Shown in pieces: positions 8,203 to 20,100 of a DNA stretch of 64,000 bases. The translations under genes and the position numbers were made by a program. How positions within the stretch are numbered: the first letter of the stretch is position 1; every line of letters begins with the position of its first letter. The DNA comes from Pseudomonadota bacterium (GTDB lineage: Bacteria; Pseudomonadota; Gammaproteobacteria; Steroidobacterales; Steroidobacteraceae): contig JBBCGI010000001.1 of assembly GCA_037200975.1 (NCBI GenBank), positions 3,189,501 through 3,253,500 on the forward strand. The letters are read 5' to 3'. Under the pieces are notes generated by a model. That model was given only the letters and a program-made list of their open reading frames with translations, searched no databases and had not been told where the DNA came from.

Positions 8203-9078
8203 ATGCCGTCGATCACTTTGATTGGTCCGGGCGCGATCGGCGCCACGCTGGCCGCCTGGCTTTCCCAGAATCCGCGCAATGAAGTCTCGGTCGCCGCGCG
8301 TACGCGGTTCGAGACGCTTGAAGTCACGACGCCGGATCGCGTCGTTGTCGCGTCACCGAGAGTGCTCACGGACAAATCGCACGCGCAGCCCGCGGACTGG
8401 GTGCTTGTCGCCACCAAGGCGTACGACAGCGCGGCGGCGGCCACCTGGTTCGAGACTGCCTGCGGGCCACAGACGCGCGTCGCCGTGATCCAGAACGGCG
8501 TCGAACACGTCGAGCGCTTTTTGGCGTGGTTGCCGCGCGAACGCATCCTGCCCGTCATGATCGACGTGCCGGCCGACCGCACCGCGCCGGGCAAGGTGAC
8601 GCAGCGCGGACCGATCCACATCGTGGTGCCGGCGGGCGAAAATGGCGCGGCTTTCGTCGGCCTGTTCGGCGGGCTCAATCTCGATGTCGTCGAGTCGCCC
8701 GACTTCACGACCGCTGCCTGGAAGAAGCTCTGCCTCAACAGCGCGGGCGCCGTCTGCGCCGCGTTGCTAAAACCAGCCGGGATTGTGCATCACGAAGCGG
8801 TGGCGGACGTGATGCGGGCGATCGTGCGCGAGTGCATCGCGGTCGGCCGCGCGCAGGGCGCGACGCTCGATGACGCGATCGCGGAAGAAATCATCGAACG
8901 CATGCGGCGCGGGCCGCGCGACGCGGCGAATTCCATGCTCGCCGACCGCCGCGCGGGTCGGCCGATGGAAATCGACGCGCGCAACGACGTGATCGTCCGC
9001 CTCGGACGCAGACACGGCATCGAGGCGCCGATGAACGCGTTGATGGTCGCCTTGCTGCAGGCGGCGCAGGACTTCTGA
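8203..9078 (+). CDS. Ketopantoate reductase (PanE/ApbA) family oxidoreductase
   Basis: 291 residues. The N-terminus is a Rossmann NAD(P)-binding motif, ITLIGPGAIGATLA (GxGxxG). It is followed by the VLVATKAYD segment and the VIQNGVEH motif, whose asparagine is conserved in 2-dehydropantoate 2-reductases. The helical C-terminal domain contains WKKLCLN, with the catalytic-type lysine, and SMLADRRAGRPMEIDARN near the end, as in PanE. The likely reaction is NADPH-dependent reduction of ketopantoate to pantoate for coenzyme A synthesis. The family also includes reductases of other 2-oxo acids, and nothing nearby belongs to pantothenate synthesis. Stand-alone gene. Confidence 0.8.
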   Translation: MPSITLIGPGAIGATLAAWLSQNPRNEVSVAARTRFETLEVTTPDRVVVASPRVLTDKSHAQPADWVLVATKAYDSAAAATWFETACGPQTRVAVIQNGVEHVERFLAWLPRERILPVMIDVPADRTAPGKVTQRGPIHIVVPAGENGAAFVGLFGGLNLDVVESPDFTTAAWKKLCLNSAGAVCAALLKPAGIVHHEAVADVMRAIVRECIAVGRAQGATLDDAIAEEIIERMRRGPRDAANSMLADRRAGRPMEIDARNDVIVRLGRRHGIEAPMNALMVALLQAAQDF

Positions 9079-9091
9079 AAATCGCCCCGCT

Positions 9092-9109
9092 GCGGCAAGG
9101 TCTTGCCGC
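9092..9109 (+). terminator. Hairpin after the PanE-like gene
   Basis: GCGGCAAGGTCTTGCCGC is a perfect inverted repeat 13 bases after the stop codon at 9076-9078. There is no T-run behind it, so it may be a transcript end-protecting hairpin rather than a full intrinsic terminator. Confidence 0.4.
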
Positions 9110-9250
9110 GCTCGCCGACGAATACGTGCCGACTCGACGCTTCTGCTCGCCGGGCGTCTAACTAGGCAATCCCCTAAGGTAAATCGAATTTGTCAATGCG
9201 TGAAGTACTCATGCGCGGCGCCGCCATGTCGGTCGATACGATCCGGGCAG

Positions 9251-9279
9251 GTCCCCGTACATGTTTCATGTACGGGGGC
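9251..9279 (+). promoter_or_regulatory. Strong hairpin upstream of the two-partner secretion operon
   Basis: CCCCGTACAT (9253-9262) and ATGTACGGGG (9268-9277) are perfect complements around a 5-base loop; two more pairs (one G-T) extend the stem to 12. It lies about 127 bases before the TpsB start and has no T-run. It could be a leader hairpin or a protein-binding palindrome. The rest of 9110-9405 shows a CTAACTA heptamer at 9158 and no gene. Confidence 0.4.
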
Positions 9280-9405
9280 TCATGGCCGTTGATCTAAGGC
9301 CCGCCGCCGGAAATCGGGGTGTCGCTAACAGTATGGGCTCGGGATCGGCCCAAACCTGCGCAACAGGCGCAACGCGAATTCGTCATTCGCGGCGGAGAGA
9401 TCGAC

Positions 9406-11115
9406 ATGTGCACGCGCCTCGCCTCGCATTACCTGCGCCGACAATTCTGTTTGGTCATCGCAGCCGTGTTGCTGTGTCCTGGCTATCTAGTCGCGCAAAC
9501 TGCGCCGGATGCCGGCTCGGTGCTGCAGCAGATAGAGCAGCAGCAACGTAAACCGCTGCCACAGCAAGCCGCGCCGATGTTCGTGCCGCCGGCGCCGATG
9601 CAATCGCTCGGCGGCGCTACGGTCACGGTCACCGAATTCCGCTTCGCGGGCAACACGCTGCTGGCGAGCCCGCAGCTCGCGCTTTCCGTCGCGAAGTTCG
9701 TCGGTCGTCCGATCGGCTTTTCGGAATTGCAGGACGCCGCCGTCGCGGTGGCCGACGCATACCGGCAGGCGGGCTGGGTAGTGCGCGCCTATCTGCCCAA
9801 GCAGGAGATTACCGACGGGTCGGTCACGATCCAGATCATCGAGGCGACCTTCGGCGCGGTGCACGTGGAAGGCGGAGGAACGCGCGTCTCCGCCGCGCGC
9901 CTGACGAACATCATCACGACCGCGCAGACCGCGGGGGCGCCGCTCAACGTGCGCGCACTCGATCGCGGACTGTTGCTGATCAACGATCTGCCCGGCGTGC
10001 TTGCGACCGGCCGCCTGGCCCCGGGCCGATATCAAGCGGAATCCGACCTCGTGATCGCGCTCGAAGACGGTCCGGCCGTGAGCGGCAATGTGACCGTCGA
10101 CGATGCCGGCTCGCGTTTCACCGGCGAGGAACGCCTCATCGCGGCGGCCAGCCTGAATGGTCCGCTGCACATTGGCGATCGGGCCGACGGCCTGTTGCTC
10201 CATAGCGAGGGCAGCGATTACCAGCGTGTCGGATATTCGCTGCCGGTCGGCAGCCGCGGCATCCGCGTCGGCGCCAATGCCTCGCATCTCACCTACGACA
10301 TCGTCACGAGCGACTTCACAGCGCTCGACGCGCACGGAACTTCGGACACCGTCGGCCTCGAGGCCAGCTATCCACTGTTGCGATCGCGGCTCAAGAACGT
10401 CTATCTCGGATTGAACGCCGACGACAAGCAATTCGACAACTCTTCGGCCGGCATCACGACGACCAAGTACTCGGCACAGACGGCGACGCTCGGCCTGTAT
10501 GCCAATTCGTTCGACTCGTGGCTGGGCGGCGGTTCGAACACCGCGAGCCTTGCACTGGTACGCGGTCGCATCGATCTCGGCGGTTCACCCAACGAATCGA
10601 TCGACGCGTTGACCACGCGCACCGCCGGCAGCTTCAACAAGGTGCGTTACTCCCTGTCGCGCCTGCAGGTGCTGACCGATCGCTTTTCGATGTACGCCAA
10701 TCTTTCCGGCCAGACCGCCTCGAAGAATCTCGACTCCTCGGAGAAGTTCTATCTAGGCGGTCCCGCCGGCGTGCGTGCCTATCCACAGGACGAGGGCAGC
10801 GGTTCCGAGGGAATGCTGCTGAATCTCGAAGTGCGCGCGCGCCTGCCCGCGAACTTCGGCATGACAGCCTTCGTCGACGCAGGCCGGGTCCGCATCAACA
10901 AGGACAACGACATCCTCGGAGGGGTCGCCGACAACACGGCCGATCTCAAGGGCGGGGGACTGAGCGCCAGCTGGACGGCGAGTTTTGGCCTGACTCTGCA
11001 GGCCACGGTTTCGCGGCGCATCGGCCGCAATCCGAATCCGACGAGCACCGGCGAAGACCAGGACGGCTCGCTCACGATGAACCGGTTCTGGCTGCAAGCC
11101 AGCATGCCTTTCTAA
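9406..11115 (+). CDS. TpsB outer-membrane transporter (ShlB/FhaC/HecB family)
   Basis: 569 residues from the ATG at 9406, chosen because GGAGAG lies correctly upstream and a signal peptide follows at once (FCLVIAAVLLCPGYLVAQ); a longer frame to 9319 lacks both. After a Q/P-rich linker come two POTRA domains (about residues 65-220, with FRFAGNTLL and DGSVTIQIIEA) and a 16-strand-type barrel ending in F. The late motif FYLGGPAGVRAYPQDEGSG matches the VRGY/RxY region of the conserved barrel loop in TpsB proteins. It should export the giant protein encoded 12 bases downstream, recognising its N-terminal TPS domain in the periplasm. Confidence 0.92.
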   Translation: MCTRLASHYLRRQFCLVIAAVLLCPGYLVAQTAPDAGSVLQQIEQQQRKPLPQQAAPMFVPPAPMQSLGGATVTVTEFRFAGNTLLASPQLALSVAKFVGRPIGFSELQDAAVAVADAYRQAGWVVRAYLPKQEITDGSVTIQIIEATFGAVHVEGGGTRVSAARLTNIITTAQTAGAPLNVRALDRGLLLINDLPGVLATGRLAPGRYQAESDLVIALEDGPAVSGNVTVDDAGSRFTGEERLIAAASLNGPLHIGDRADGLLLHSEGSDYQRVGYSLPVGSRGIRVGANASHLTYDIVTSDFTALDAHGTSDTVGLEASYPLLRSRLKNVYLGLNADDKQFDNSSAGITTTKYSAQTATLGLYANSFDSWLGGGSNTASLALVRGRIDLGGSPNESIDALTTRTAGSFNKVRYSLSRLQVLTDRFSMYANLSGQTASKNLDSSEKFYLGGPAGVRAYPQDEGSGSEGMLLNLEVRARLPANFGMTAFVDAGRVRINKDNDILGGVADNTADLKGGGLSASWTASFGLTLQATVSRRIGRNPNPTSTGEDQDGSLTMNRFWLQASMPF

Positions 11116-11127
11116 GAGAACTATTAC

Positions 11128-14100
11128 ATGTACAAACACGGCAGCATCAACCGCGCCTTCCGCCTCGTCCGCAATGAAGCTCTCGATTGCTGGGTGCCGG
11201 TCGCCGAAATATCGCGCGGGCGCCGCAAGCGCAGCAACCGCCCCGCGGGGCTTCTCGCCGTGTTGCTCGCCATGGTGGGCGCGCAGGCGCTGGCACAGGG
11301 AGTTGCCATCGCGCCGCCCGTCCACGAACTACCTACCGGCGGCAACGTAGTCGCAGGTTCCGCCATCCTCACAACCGGCAACGTTGCCGGCACGTCGACG
11401 CTCAATATCGACCAGAGCACGCTGCGCGCGATCATCGACTGGAATACCTTCAACGTCGGCAGCGAAGCGCAGGTCAATTTCAACCAGCCCGGCCGCGACG
11501 CGGCCACGCTCAACCGCGTGCTCGACAGCAATCCGAGCCAGATTTTCGGCAAGATCACTTCCACCGGGCAGGTCTTCCTCACCAACGCCAACGGCGTCTA
11601 TTTCGGCAAGAGCGCGACGGCGGACGTGGGCAGCCTCGTCGCCACCACGCACGGCATCGACAACGCCGATTTCATGGCCGGCAAGACCACGTTCAACCGC
11701 AACGGCGCCACCGGCGCCGTGGTCAACGAAGGCGAACTGCGCGCCGCGCTCGGCGGATACATCGCGCTGCTCGCGCCCGACGTGCGCAACAGCGGCATCA
11801 TCGTCGCGCGCCTGGGCACCGTCGCCCTGGCCTCCGGTGAATCGATCACCCTGAATCTCGACGGCAATCATCTGGCGGGCATCACCGTCGAGCCGTCGGC
11901 GATTGCCGCATTGGTCGAGAACAAGGGTGCGGTGCTCGCGCCCGGCGGTCTCATCATTCTTTCTGCGAAAGCGCTCGATCGCCTGCAGGGCGGAGTGGTC
12001 AACAACTCGGGAGTGCTCGAGGCGACCGGTTTGTCGACAAAGGGCGGCCGCATCGTGCTCGAGGCCAGCGATCTGGTCGACAACAGCGGCACGATCAACG
12101 CGAATGCGGGCGCCGACGGCAGCCCCGCGGGCAGTGTCGAAGTGACTGCGCTCGAGATCGTCAACAGCGGAGTCATCAGCGCCGCGGCTGCGGCGTGGCC
12201 CGTGGGCGGCGGCAATGTCACGTTGACTGCCGACGACATCACGCAGACAACCACCGGTTCGCTCGACGTCTCCGGCGTCGACGGCGGCCAGGTGAAACTC
12301 ATCGCCAGCGGCGACATCGCGATCGCCGGCGCGATCTCCGCCTCGGCTATCGAAGATTCCGCAATCGCCTCCGGCACGGGCGGCGCCATCGAGCTCGCCG
12401 CCGGTCACAACGTGACCTTGCAGGACGCCGTCATCGACGCATCGGGAGGCGCGGGCGGCGGACGGATTCTCGTCGCGGCGGGCGGTGATCCGGCGCCTTC
12501 GGATCCGTTCAACGAGCGGCCCACCGCCGCCTTGATCGGCGGAACCCAATTGCGCACTTCGAGCCGGCGCGGCCGCGGCGGCAGCGTCACGTTGACCGGC
12601 GATCGCGTCGGTCTCTTCGACGTGAGCTCCATCGATGCGACCGGCGCCGCCGGTGGCGGCGATGTGTTCGTGGGCGGCGGCTTTCACGGGAAAGATCCGT
12701 CCATCGACAACGCGAACCTGGTCGTCGTGGGCACCCATGCCAGCATCGACGCCAGCGCCACGCAGGCGGGAGCCGGCGGCAACGTCGCCATCTGGTCGGA
12801 CGGTCAAACTACTTACGGCGGCCACATCGCCGCGCGCGGCGGCGCGGATGCCGGCGCCGGCGGCTTCGTCGAAGTCTCGGGCAAGGGCAACCTCGATTTC
12901 CGCGGCCTGGTGGATGCCGGCGCCGAACACGGCGCGGCGGGCACGCTGCTTCTCGATCCGCTCAACATCATCGTCGATGCGCTCGGCGTGGCGACACTCG
13001 CGAACGTCGATCAGTTCTCCGACACGCCCGCGCTCGACAGCACGATCGCTCCGAACACCATCACCGCGATGACGAATGCGGGCACCGCGGTCGTCTTGCA
13101 GGCCAACAACGACATCACGATCAACAGCTCCATCGTGACCATCAACCCGAGCGGCAACGGCGGCGCGCTCACCTTCCGCGCCGGCCGCAGCATCACGCTG
13201 AACGGCAGCGTGAGCTCGGACGACGGCAACATCAGTTTCACCGTCAACGACGCCGCCGCGGATGGCAACCGCATCGCCGCGACCGACGCGGTGTTCCTGA
13301 ACAACAGCTTGATCGATGCCGGCGACGGCGTGCTCACCATCACCATGGGCACGAAGGACCAGTCGGGCATCATCAATACCGGGCAGGTGACCGCCGGCAC
13401 ATTCAACATCGCGCAGAACAGTCTCTCCGGCACGGCCGCGAGCGGCGCGATCGACCTCGGCGAAGTGACCGTGACCGGCAACATGGGGATCACCTCGGCC
13501 GTGGCGCGCAACGTCACCAACACGCTCGGCAGCGTGATCGTGCGCGGCACCGCCACCATTGGCGTGGGCGCCGGCGACGTCACCATCAATCGCGCGACCA
13601 CCGACTTCAATTTCATCGGCCTGACCGCCCGCAACGCGACGCTCGCCGACACCAACGCGATGCGTTTCACCAGCACCAACCTGTCCGGCAATCTCATCGA
13701 GTCCGCGCAGGGTCCGATCGCGCAGACCGGCAACCTCGTGGTGGCCGGCACGACCAATCTCACCGTCACCGACGGCGGCTTCGGTTATGCAGACCCGTAC
13801 ATCAATCTGGCTACTGGAGCCAACAACTTCGGCGGCGCCGTCACGATTTCCGCGGCGACGACCGGCACGACCGGCACCGGCGGCTACGTCCAGATTTCCG
13901 ACATCAACACGCTGTCGATCGCCAGCGCGAACGTCAGCCGATACCTGAACATGACCGCCGTCGGCGGGATCACGGCCGGTTCGCTCACGGTGGGCACGAC
14001 GCTGAGCGCCATCAGCTCCGGCGCCGGCGCCATCACGCTCGGCACCACCGGCGTCACGACGGTGGGAAGCGACGCGTCGATCAACAGCGGCGGCGCGGTC

Positions 14101-17100
14101 AGCCTGCAGGGCACCACCACGGTCGGTGGCAGCCTCGCCATCGTCGGCCTGGGCGCGGTGGATCTGTCGACCACGACGGTCAACGGCAACAACATGGGCA
14201 TCAATACCACCGGCGCGATCACCGACAGCGGTGCCGTCACGGTGGTCAATTACACCTATCTGACGGCCGGCGCGGCCAACGACATCACGCTCGACACCGC
14301 GACCAACAACTTCAACCTCATCCAGATCCTGTCGGGCAAGAACGTCACGCTGGCGGACACCAACTCGATCGTGTTCGGCACCGGCGGCAGCACCATCAGC
14401 GGCAACCTCGCCGTCACCGCGGGCGGGTCGATCGGCCAGTACAACAGCTTCGACAACTACGCCCCCATCACGGTGGGCGGCACTTCGAGTTTCACCACGA
14501 CGGCGGCCAACAGCGACCTCGGCATGGGACCGATCCAGGCGCACTACATCGCCAACTATCCCGGCGCGCAGAACTCCTTCGCAGGCGCGATCACGATTTC
14601 CACCTCGGGCGCGGGCACCTGGCGCGACATCTCCGTCAAGAACATCAACGCCAGCGCGGGAGTGATCAACGGCCTGGGCGCCGGATTGCGTGACGTGTTG
14701 TTCTGGTTCGACAACGCATCTTCGATCAGCGTGCCGGCGATGACGCTGAGCGGCAATCTGGTGGTCGACGCGCCGAATGGCGGCATCACGCAGACCGGTG
14801 CGCTGGTGGTCAATAACGCCACCGTCGGCTCCGGCATCAGCACGTTCCGCACGTCGACCGGCGCGGATCTGGTGCTCACCAACGCGGGCAACGACTTCAA
14901 TCGTGTCACCATCCGCGCCACGCGCGACGCGAGCATCGTCGATGCAAACGCGCTCGATCTCTACACGAGCAGCGTGTTCTTCAACGTGACCCGCAACCTG
15001 ACCGTGACGGCAGGCGGCGCGATCATCGACAGCTCGCAGGACGGCAACCTCGGTTACTGGATGAACATCGGCAGCGGGGGTTCGGGCACCGCCACGTTCA
15101 CCGCCGGCACCGCCAACGACGTCATCCTCGATAACGACATCAACATCTGGCAGACGCTGGTGGTCAATTCGGCCAGGAACCTGGTCGTGAACCCGCGCAA
15201 CAACCTCGTGCTGGGCAACGTCACGGCGAACGGCACGGTGTACTTCGACTCGCGCGACGGCGGCTCGCTGACGCAGCTCGCGTCCACCGCGTTGCAGGCC
15301 GGCGGCAACACCACGTTCAACGATTTCAACCAGGGCATCACGCTGGGCCAGAACGGCAACGTGCTCGGCGCACTCTCCATCTACAACGCGCCGTCCGTCA
15401 CCATTCGCGAAAACGATGCGATCACGCAGGCCTCGGCCTGGAGCGCCGTCACCAACAGCGCGATCAATCTCACCACTTTCAACGACCAGGCGATCACGCT
15501 CACGCAGGCCAACTACTTCGGCAACCTGACGCTGACCCAGCTCAACAACGGCGCTGGCAGCGCGGGCGCGGTGCAGGTTACGGAGACGGGCGACAACGTC
15601 AACGGCATGACGCAGGGCGGGGCGTGGACGCTGCACGGCGTCACCACGCTCAACTCCGGCGCCTATTCGATCAACCTCCCGACGCCGACCAACGTGTTCG
15701 GGCCGCTGCAGGTGATCGGCGCGACCGGCAGCACCAACGGCGTGCCCTCGACGGTGACCATCTACGCGCAGAACACCGCCAGCAACGACGCCATCCGCGA
15801 CGGTAGCGGCGCGTGGAACACCGGCACCGGCGTGGTCAAACTCATCGCCTACAACCAGGGCGGCACCACCGCGGGCGGCGGCAACATCAACCTGGCCAAT
15901 GTGGGCAACGTCCTCGGCGACCTGTACGTCAAGGCGACCAACGTCACGATCACCGAGAACGACAGCATCACCGACGGCGCCAGCACCATCTGGAACGCCA
16001 ACAACGACACCGGCTGGATGACCACCGGCACCACCAACCTGATCGTCGCCAATCCTGGCAGCAAGTCTATCTACCTAGACAACCTGTCGAACCAGATCGG
16101 CCCGCTCGGCCTCAACATGACGGGTACCGCCGGCACGCTGAGCACGGTGCTGATCACCGACAACACGGATCTCACGCAGGCTTCGGTGTGGAATGTCGGC
16201 GCCGCGCCGGTGACGCTCGATGCGCGCAATCACCTGATCAACCTGACCAGCAGCGGCAACGTGCTGGGCGCGATCACCATCAACACGACCAACGGCATGC
16301 CGACGTCGGTGGCGATCAGCGAGAACGATGCGATCACGCAGGGCGCCGCGTGGGTGATGAGCGGCGTGCCGGTCACACTGGTGGCCGAGAACGGCAACGC
16401 CATCACGCTGACGAACGCCTCCAACATCCTCGGCAATCTGACGCTGACGGGCGGCGCGGTCAGCATCACCGAGAACGACACGATCACGCAGGGTGCCACC
16501 GCCTGGACGACCACCGGCACGACCACGCTGAACGCGACCACCAATGCGATCACGCTGAACCATGCGGGCAACGTGCTCGGCGCACTCGCGATCGGCGGCG
16601 CGCCGACGACCGTGGGCATCACCGAGAACGACGACATCACGCAGGCCTCGGCCTGGAACCAGGGCACGTCGGCCATCACGCTGGTCGCCGGTTCGCACGA
16701 CATCGTGTTGTCCCAGGCGGGCAACCAGCTCGGCGACCTGACACTCACGGCGCAGAACGCGACCGTCACGGAAAGCCACTCGGCCGGCATCACCGACGGT
16801 GGCGCCTGGACCATTGCCGGGAACACGGTGCTCACCGCGGGCGCCGCGAATGCGATCGTCCTCAACGCGAATCCCGCCAGCGACTTCGGCACCGTCAGCA
16901 TCGTGTCCGCGTCGAACGCGGACATCGCCGACGTGAACGCCATCAATTTCGGTACGTCGACCATCTCGGCCGGCGGAACGCTGACCGTCTCGGCCGGCGG
17001 TGCGATCACGCAGACCGGCGCCATCACCGCGCCGTCGCTGCGCCTCATCGGCACGGGCAGCGCCACGCTCGCCAACGTCGCCAACAATGTCGGCACGCTG

Positions 17101-20100
17101 GCAGCCGGTTTCTCGGGCGGCGACCTCCTATTCACCAACGCGGGCAATCTAGCTATCGGTGTAGTCGGCGGTACTTCGGGCGTGACGATCGGCGCCAACG
17201 ACGTGACGCTGACCTCGGTCAACGGCACAGTGACCGGGCTTTCCAACATCAACGCCAGCAGCACTTCGCTCGCCGTCGTTGCCGGCACTGCGCTCACGCT
17301 GCCGCAGATGAGCATCGCCGGTGCGCAGACTTACACCAGCGCGGGCGGCATCACGCTCGGCGCCAGCGTCACCAGCACCGCCAGCGGCGCGATCAACTTC
17401 ATGAGCCCGGTCACGCTGGCCGCGGACCTGAGCATCCAGTCGACGAACTCGGCGATCAACTTCGCCGGCACACTGGCCGGTGGAACCAACCAGCTGACCG
17501 TCAATGCCGGCAACGGTGCGGTGGCCTTTCATGGCGCCGTCAGCGATGTCGGCAACACCGGCGACGCGAGCGCGGCACTGCAGATCACTTCGAGCGGCGC
17601 GACATTCGACAGCACGCTGAGCGCCAACAATGGCCTCGCGATCACCGGCCCCGTCGTGTTCAGCGATACGGTGACGATGTCCGACGGCAACGCAGCCTCG
17701 GTATTCACCGGCCTCGTGACGCTCGGCAAGGTCGGCGGCATGAACCTCTCCGGCTACGACGGCATGACCTTCAATGGTGGCGTGCTGCTGCAGAACGGCG
17801 CCGCCACGATCAACTCCAACAATTCGGCGCTGGCCTTCCAGACTGCGGGATCCGTCTCGGGCCCGTATGCGCTCACATTGAATTCCGGCACCGCGTCGCT
17901 CATCGGCCTGAACCGCATGGGCAGCAATCTGACCAGCCTGAGCGTCACGGCGCTCTCGCCGACCATTCCCACGGGCGGCGTGACGATAGCCGGACCGCAG
18001 TCGTACACGGCCACGGCCGGCAGCTTCATCACCTTGAGCGGCAACGTGACCAGCACGGCCGCTGGCGCGATCAGCTTCAACAGTCCGGTGACGGTCGGCG
18101 CGAGCGCGGTCGTCACCAGCGTCGATTCCAACGTGTTGTTCGCGGGCACGGTCGATGGCAACAACGATCTGACCGTGAGCGCCGGCACCGGCACGACCAC
18201 CTTCAGCGGCGTGGTCGGCGGCGTCGCGGCATTGGGCGACGGCACCGGCGCCGCGCTGACCGTGTCGGGCACGGGAGCGACAACCTTCGGCAACACTCTA
18301 GCTACCCGCTCCGGCATCACGACCGGCGGCGCGGTGAACTTCAACAACAACGTCACGCTCGGCGACGGCACCGTGGGTTCGTCCTTCGCGGGCCTCGCCA
18401 CCAGCGGCGGCAGCAGCGGCAACAGCATCAGCGGATTCGACGGGCTGGCCTTCAACGGCGGCCTCGCGCTCACGGGCGGCGCGGTCAGCGTCGCCTCGAA
18501 CGGCAGCACGCTGCACCTGGGCGGGCCGGTCAGCGGCGCGCAGATCCTGACGCTCAACGCGCTCGCTGGCAGCGTCGGCACCATCACGGGGCTCGACCAG
18601 ATTGGCTTCGCCTCCACGCTCACCGGGCTGAACGCCACCGCCCAGACGCTCAATCTGCCGGGCAGCGGCCTCGCGGTTGCGGGGCCGATGAACTTCACGG
18701 CGGCGGGCGGCATCACGCTCAACGGCGCCGTAGGCGCGACCAGTGGACCCGCGACCGGTGCGATCAACTTCAACGGGCCGGTGAATCTCGCCACCGGGCT
18801 CATCACGGTCTCGACCAACAACGCGGCCGTCAACTTCAACGGCACCGTGAATGGCGCGCAGGCGCTGGCCGTCAACGCCGGCTCCGGCGTAACCACGTTC
18901 GGCGGCACAGTCGGCGCAGGGACGGCGCTCGCCAGCCTGACTACCGACGCGGGCGGCTCCACCGTCATGAACGGCGGCAGCATCCGCACGAGCGGCGCGC
19001 AGACCTACAACGACGCGGTGACACTCGGCGCGGACAGCACGCTGACCGGTGTCAACGTGCAATTCCTCGGCACCCTGAACGGTGCGCGCACACTCACCGT
19101 CAACGACTCGGGCGCCACTGTGTTCGGCGGCCTGGTCGGCGGCAACACCGCACTCACCAGCATCACCACGGATGCGCCGGGCACCGTGGTCGTGAACACC
19201 ACCGCGGTCACCACCAGCGGTTCGCAGACGTACAACGAGAACATGACGTTGGGCGCCAACGCCGCGTTCAACGGCATCGGCCTGACCTTCGCCGGCATCG
19301 ATGGCGCGCACAGCCTGAACGTCGCCGCGGGCAGTGGCACCGCGCGTTTCAACGGCGCGCTCGGCGCGAACACGCCGCTCACGTCGATCGTCGCCACTGG
19401 CAACGCGATCTCGGTCGCGGCCGCGACCACCAGCGGCACGCAGGCGTACACGGCCAGCGGCGGCGTCACGCTCAATGGCAACCTGACTACCACCGGCAGC
19501 AACATCACCATCACCGGGCAGACGACGCTCGGCGCGGATGCGACGCTCGCCAGCACCGGCGGCAACATCGTGTTCTCGGGCGCACCCAGCACCGTGAACG
19601 GCGCCCACTTCCTCACGTTGACCGCGGGCGCGGGCGACGTGGTGCTCGGTGGCGTCGTGGGCGGATTGGTGCGACTCACCGGTCTCAATGCCTCGGGCAA
19701 CAATCTCACGCTGCCGGGCATCAGCACCGTCGGCGACCTGAACCAGACCTACACCGCGCTCAACAACATCTCGCTGAACCAGAGCCGCAACGTGAACGCT
19801 CCGATCAGCTTCACGGCGGATTCGGACAGCAACGGCGCCGGCTCCTTCATCCTGCTGGATACCGTCTCGCTGACGGCGTCCAACAACACGTTGTCCATCC
19901 AGGCAGCCGATCTCGATCTGCAGGGCAACAGCACGATGTCCTCCGGCAGCGGATTGATGACGATTACCGCCAGCAACGGGCGCAATCTTGCGCTCGGCGG
20001 CGCGGATGCGGCCGGGCAGATGACGATCTCCGGCAGCGAGCTCGCGCGTATCAGTAGTTCGAGCGGACTCAATCTCAACACCACGGGCACGGGCTGGATC

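Noticed and set aside
11329..15636. Long minus-strand open frames antiparallel to the giant TpsA gene (also 18298-22908)
   Set aside because: They mirror the codon structure of a GC-rich repetitive gene, consist of low-complexity R/A/D/H-rich sequence and have no start signals or domains.
15813..20057. A 1,414-residue plus-strand frame inside the TpsA gene
   Set aside because: It is the shifted frame of the adhesin repeats, rich in R, H, Q and G, with no family features.
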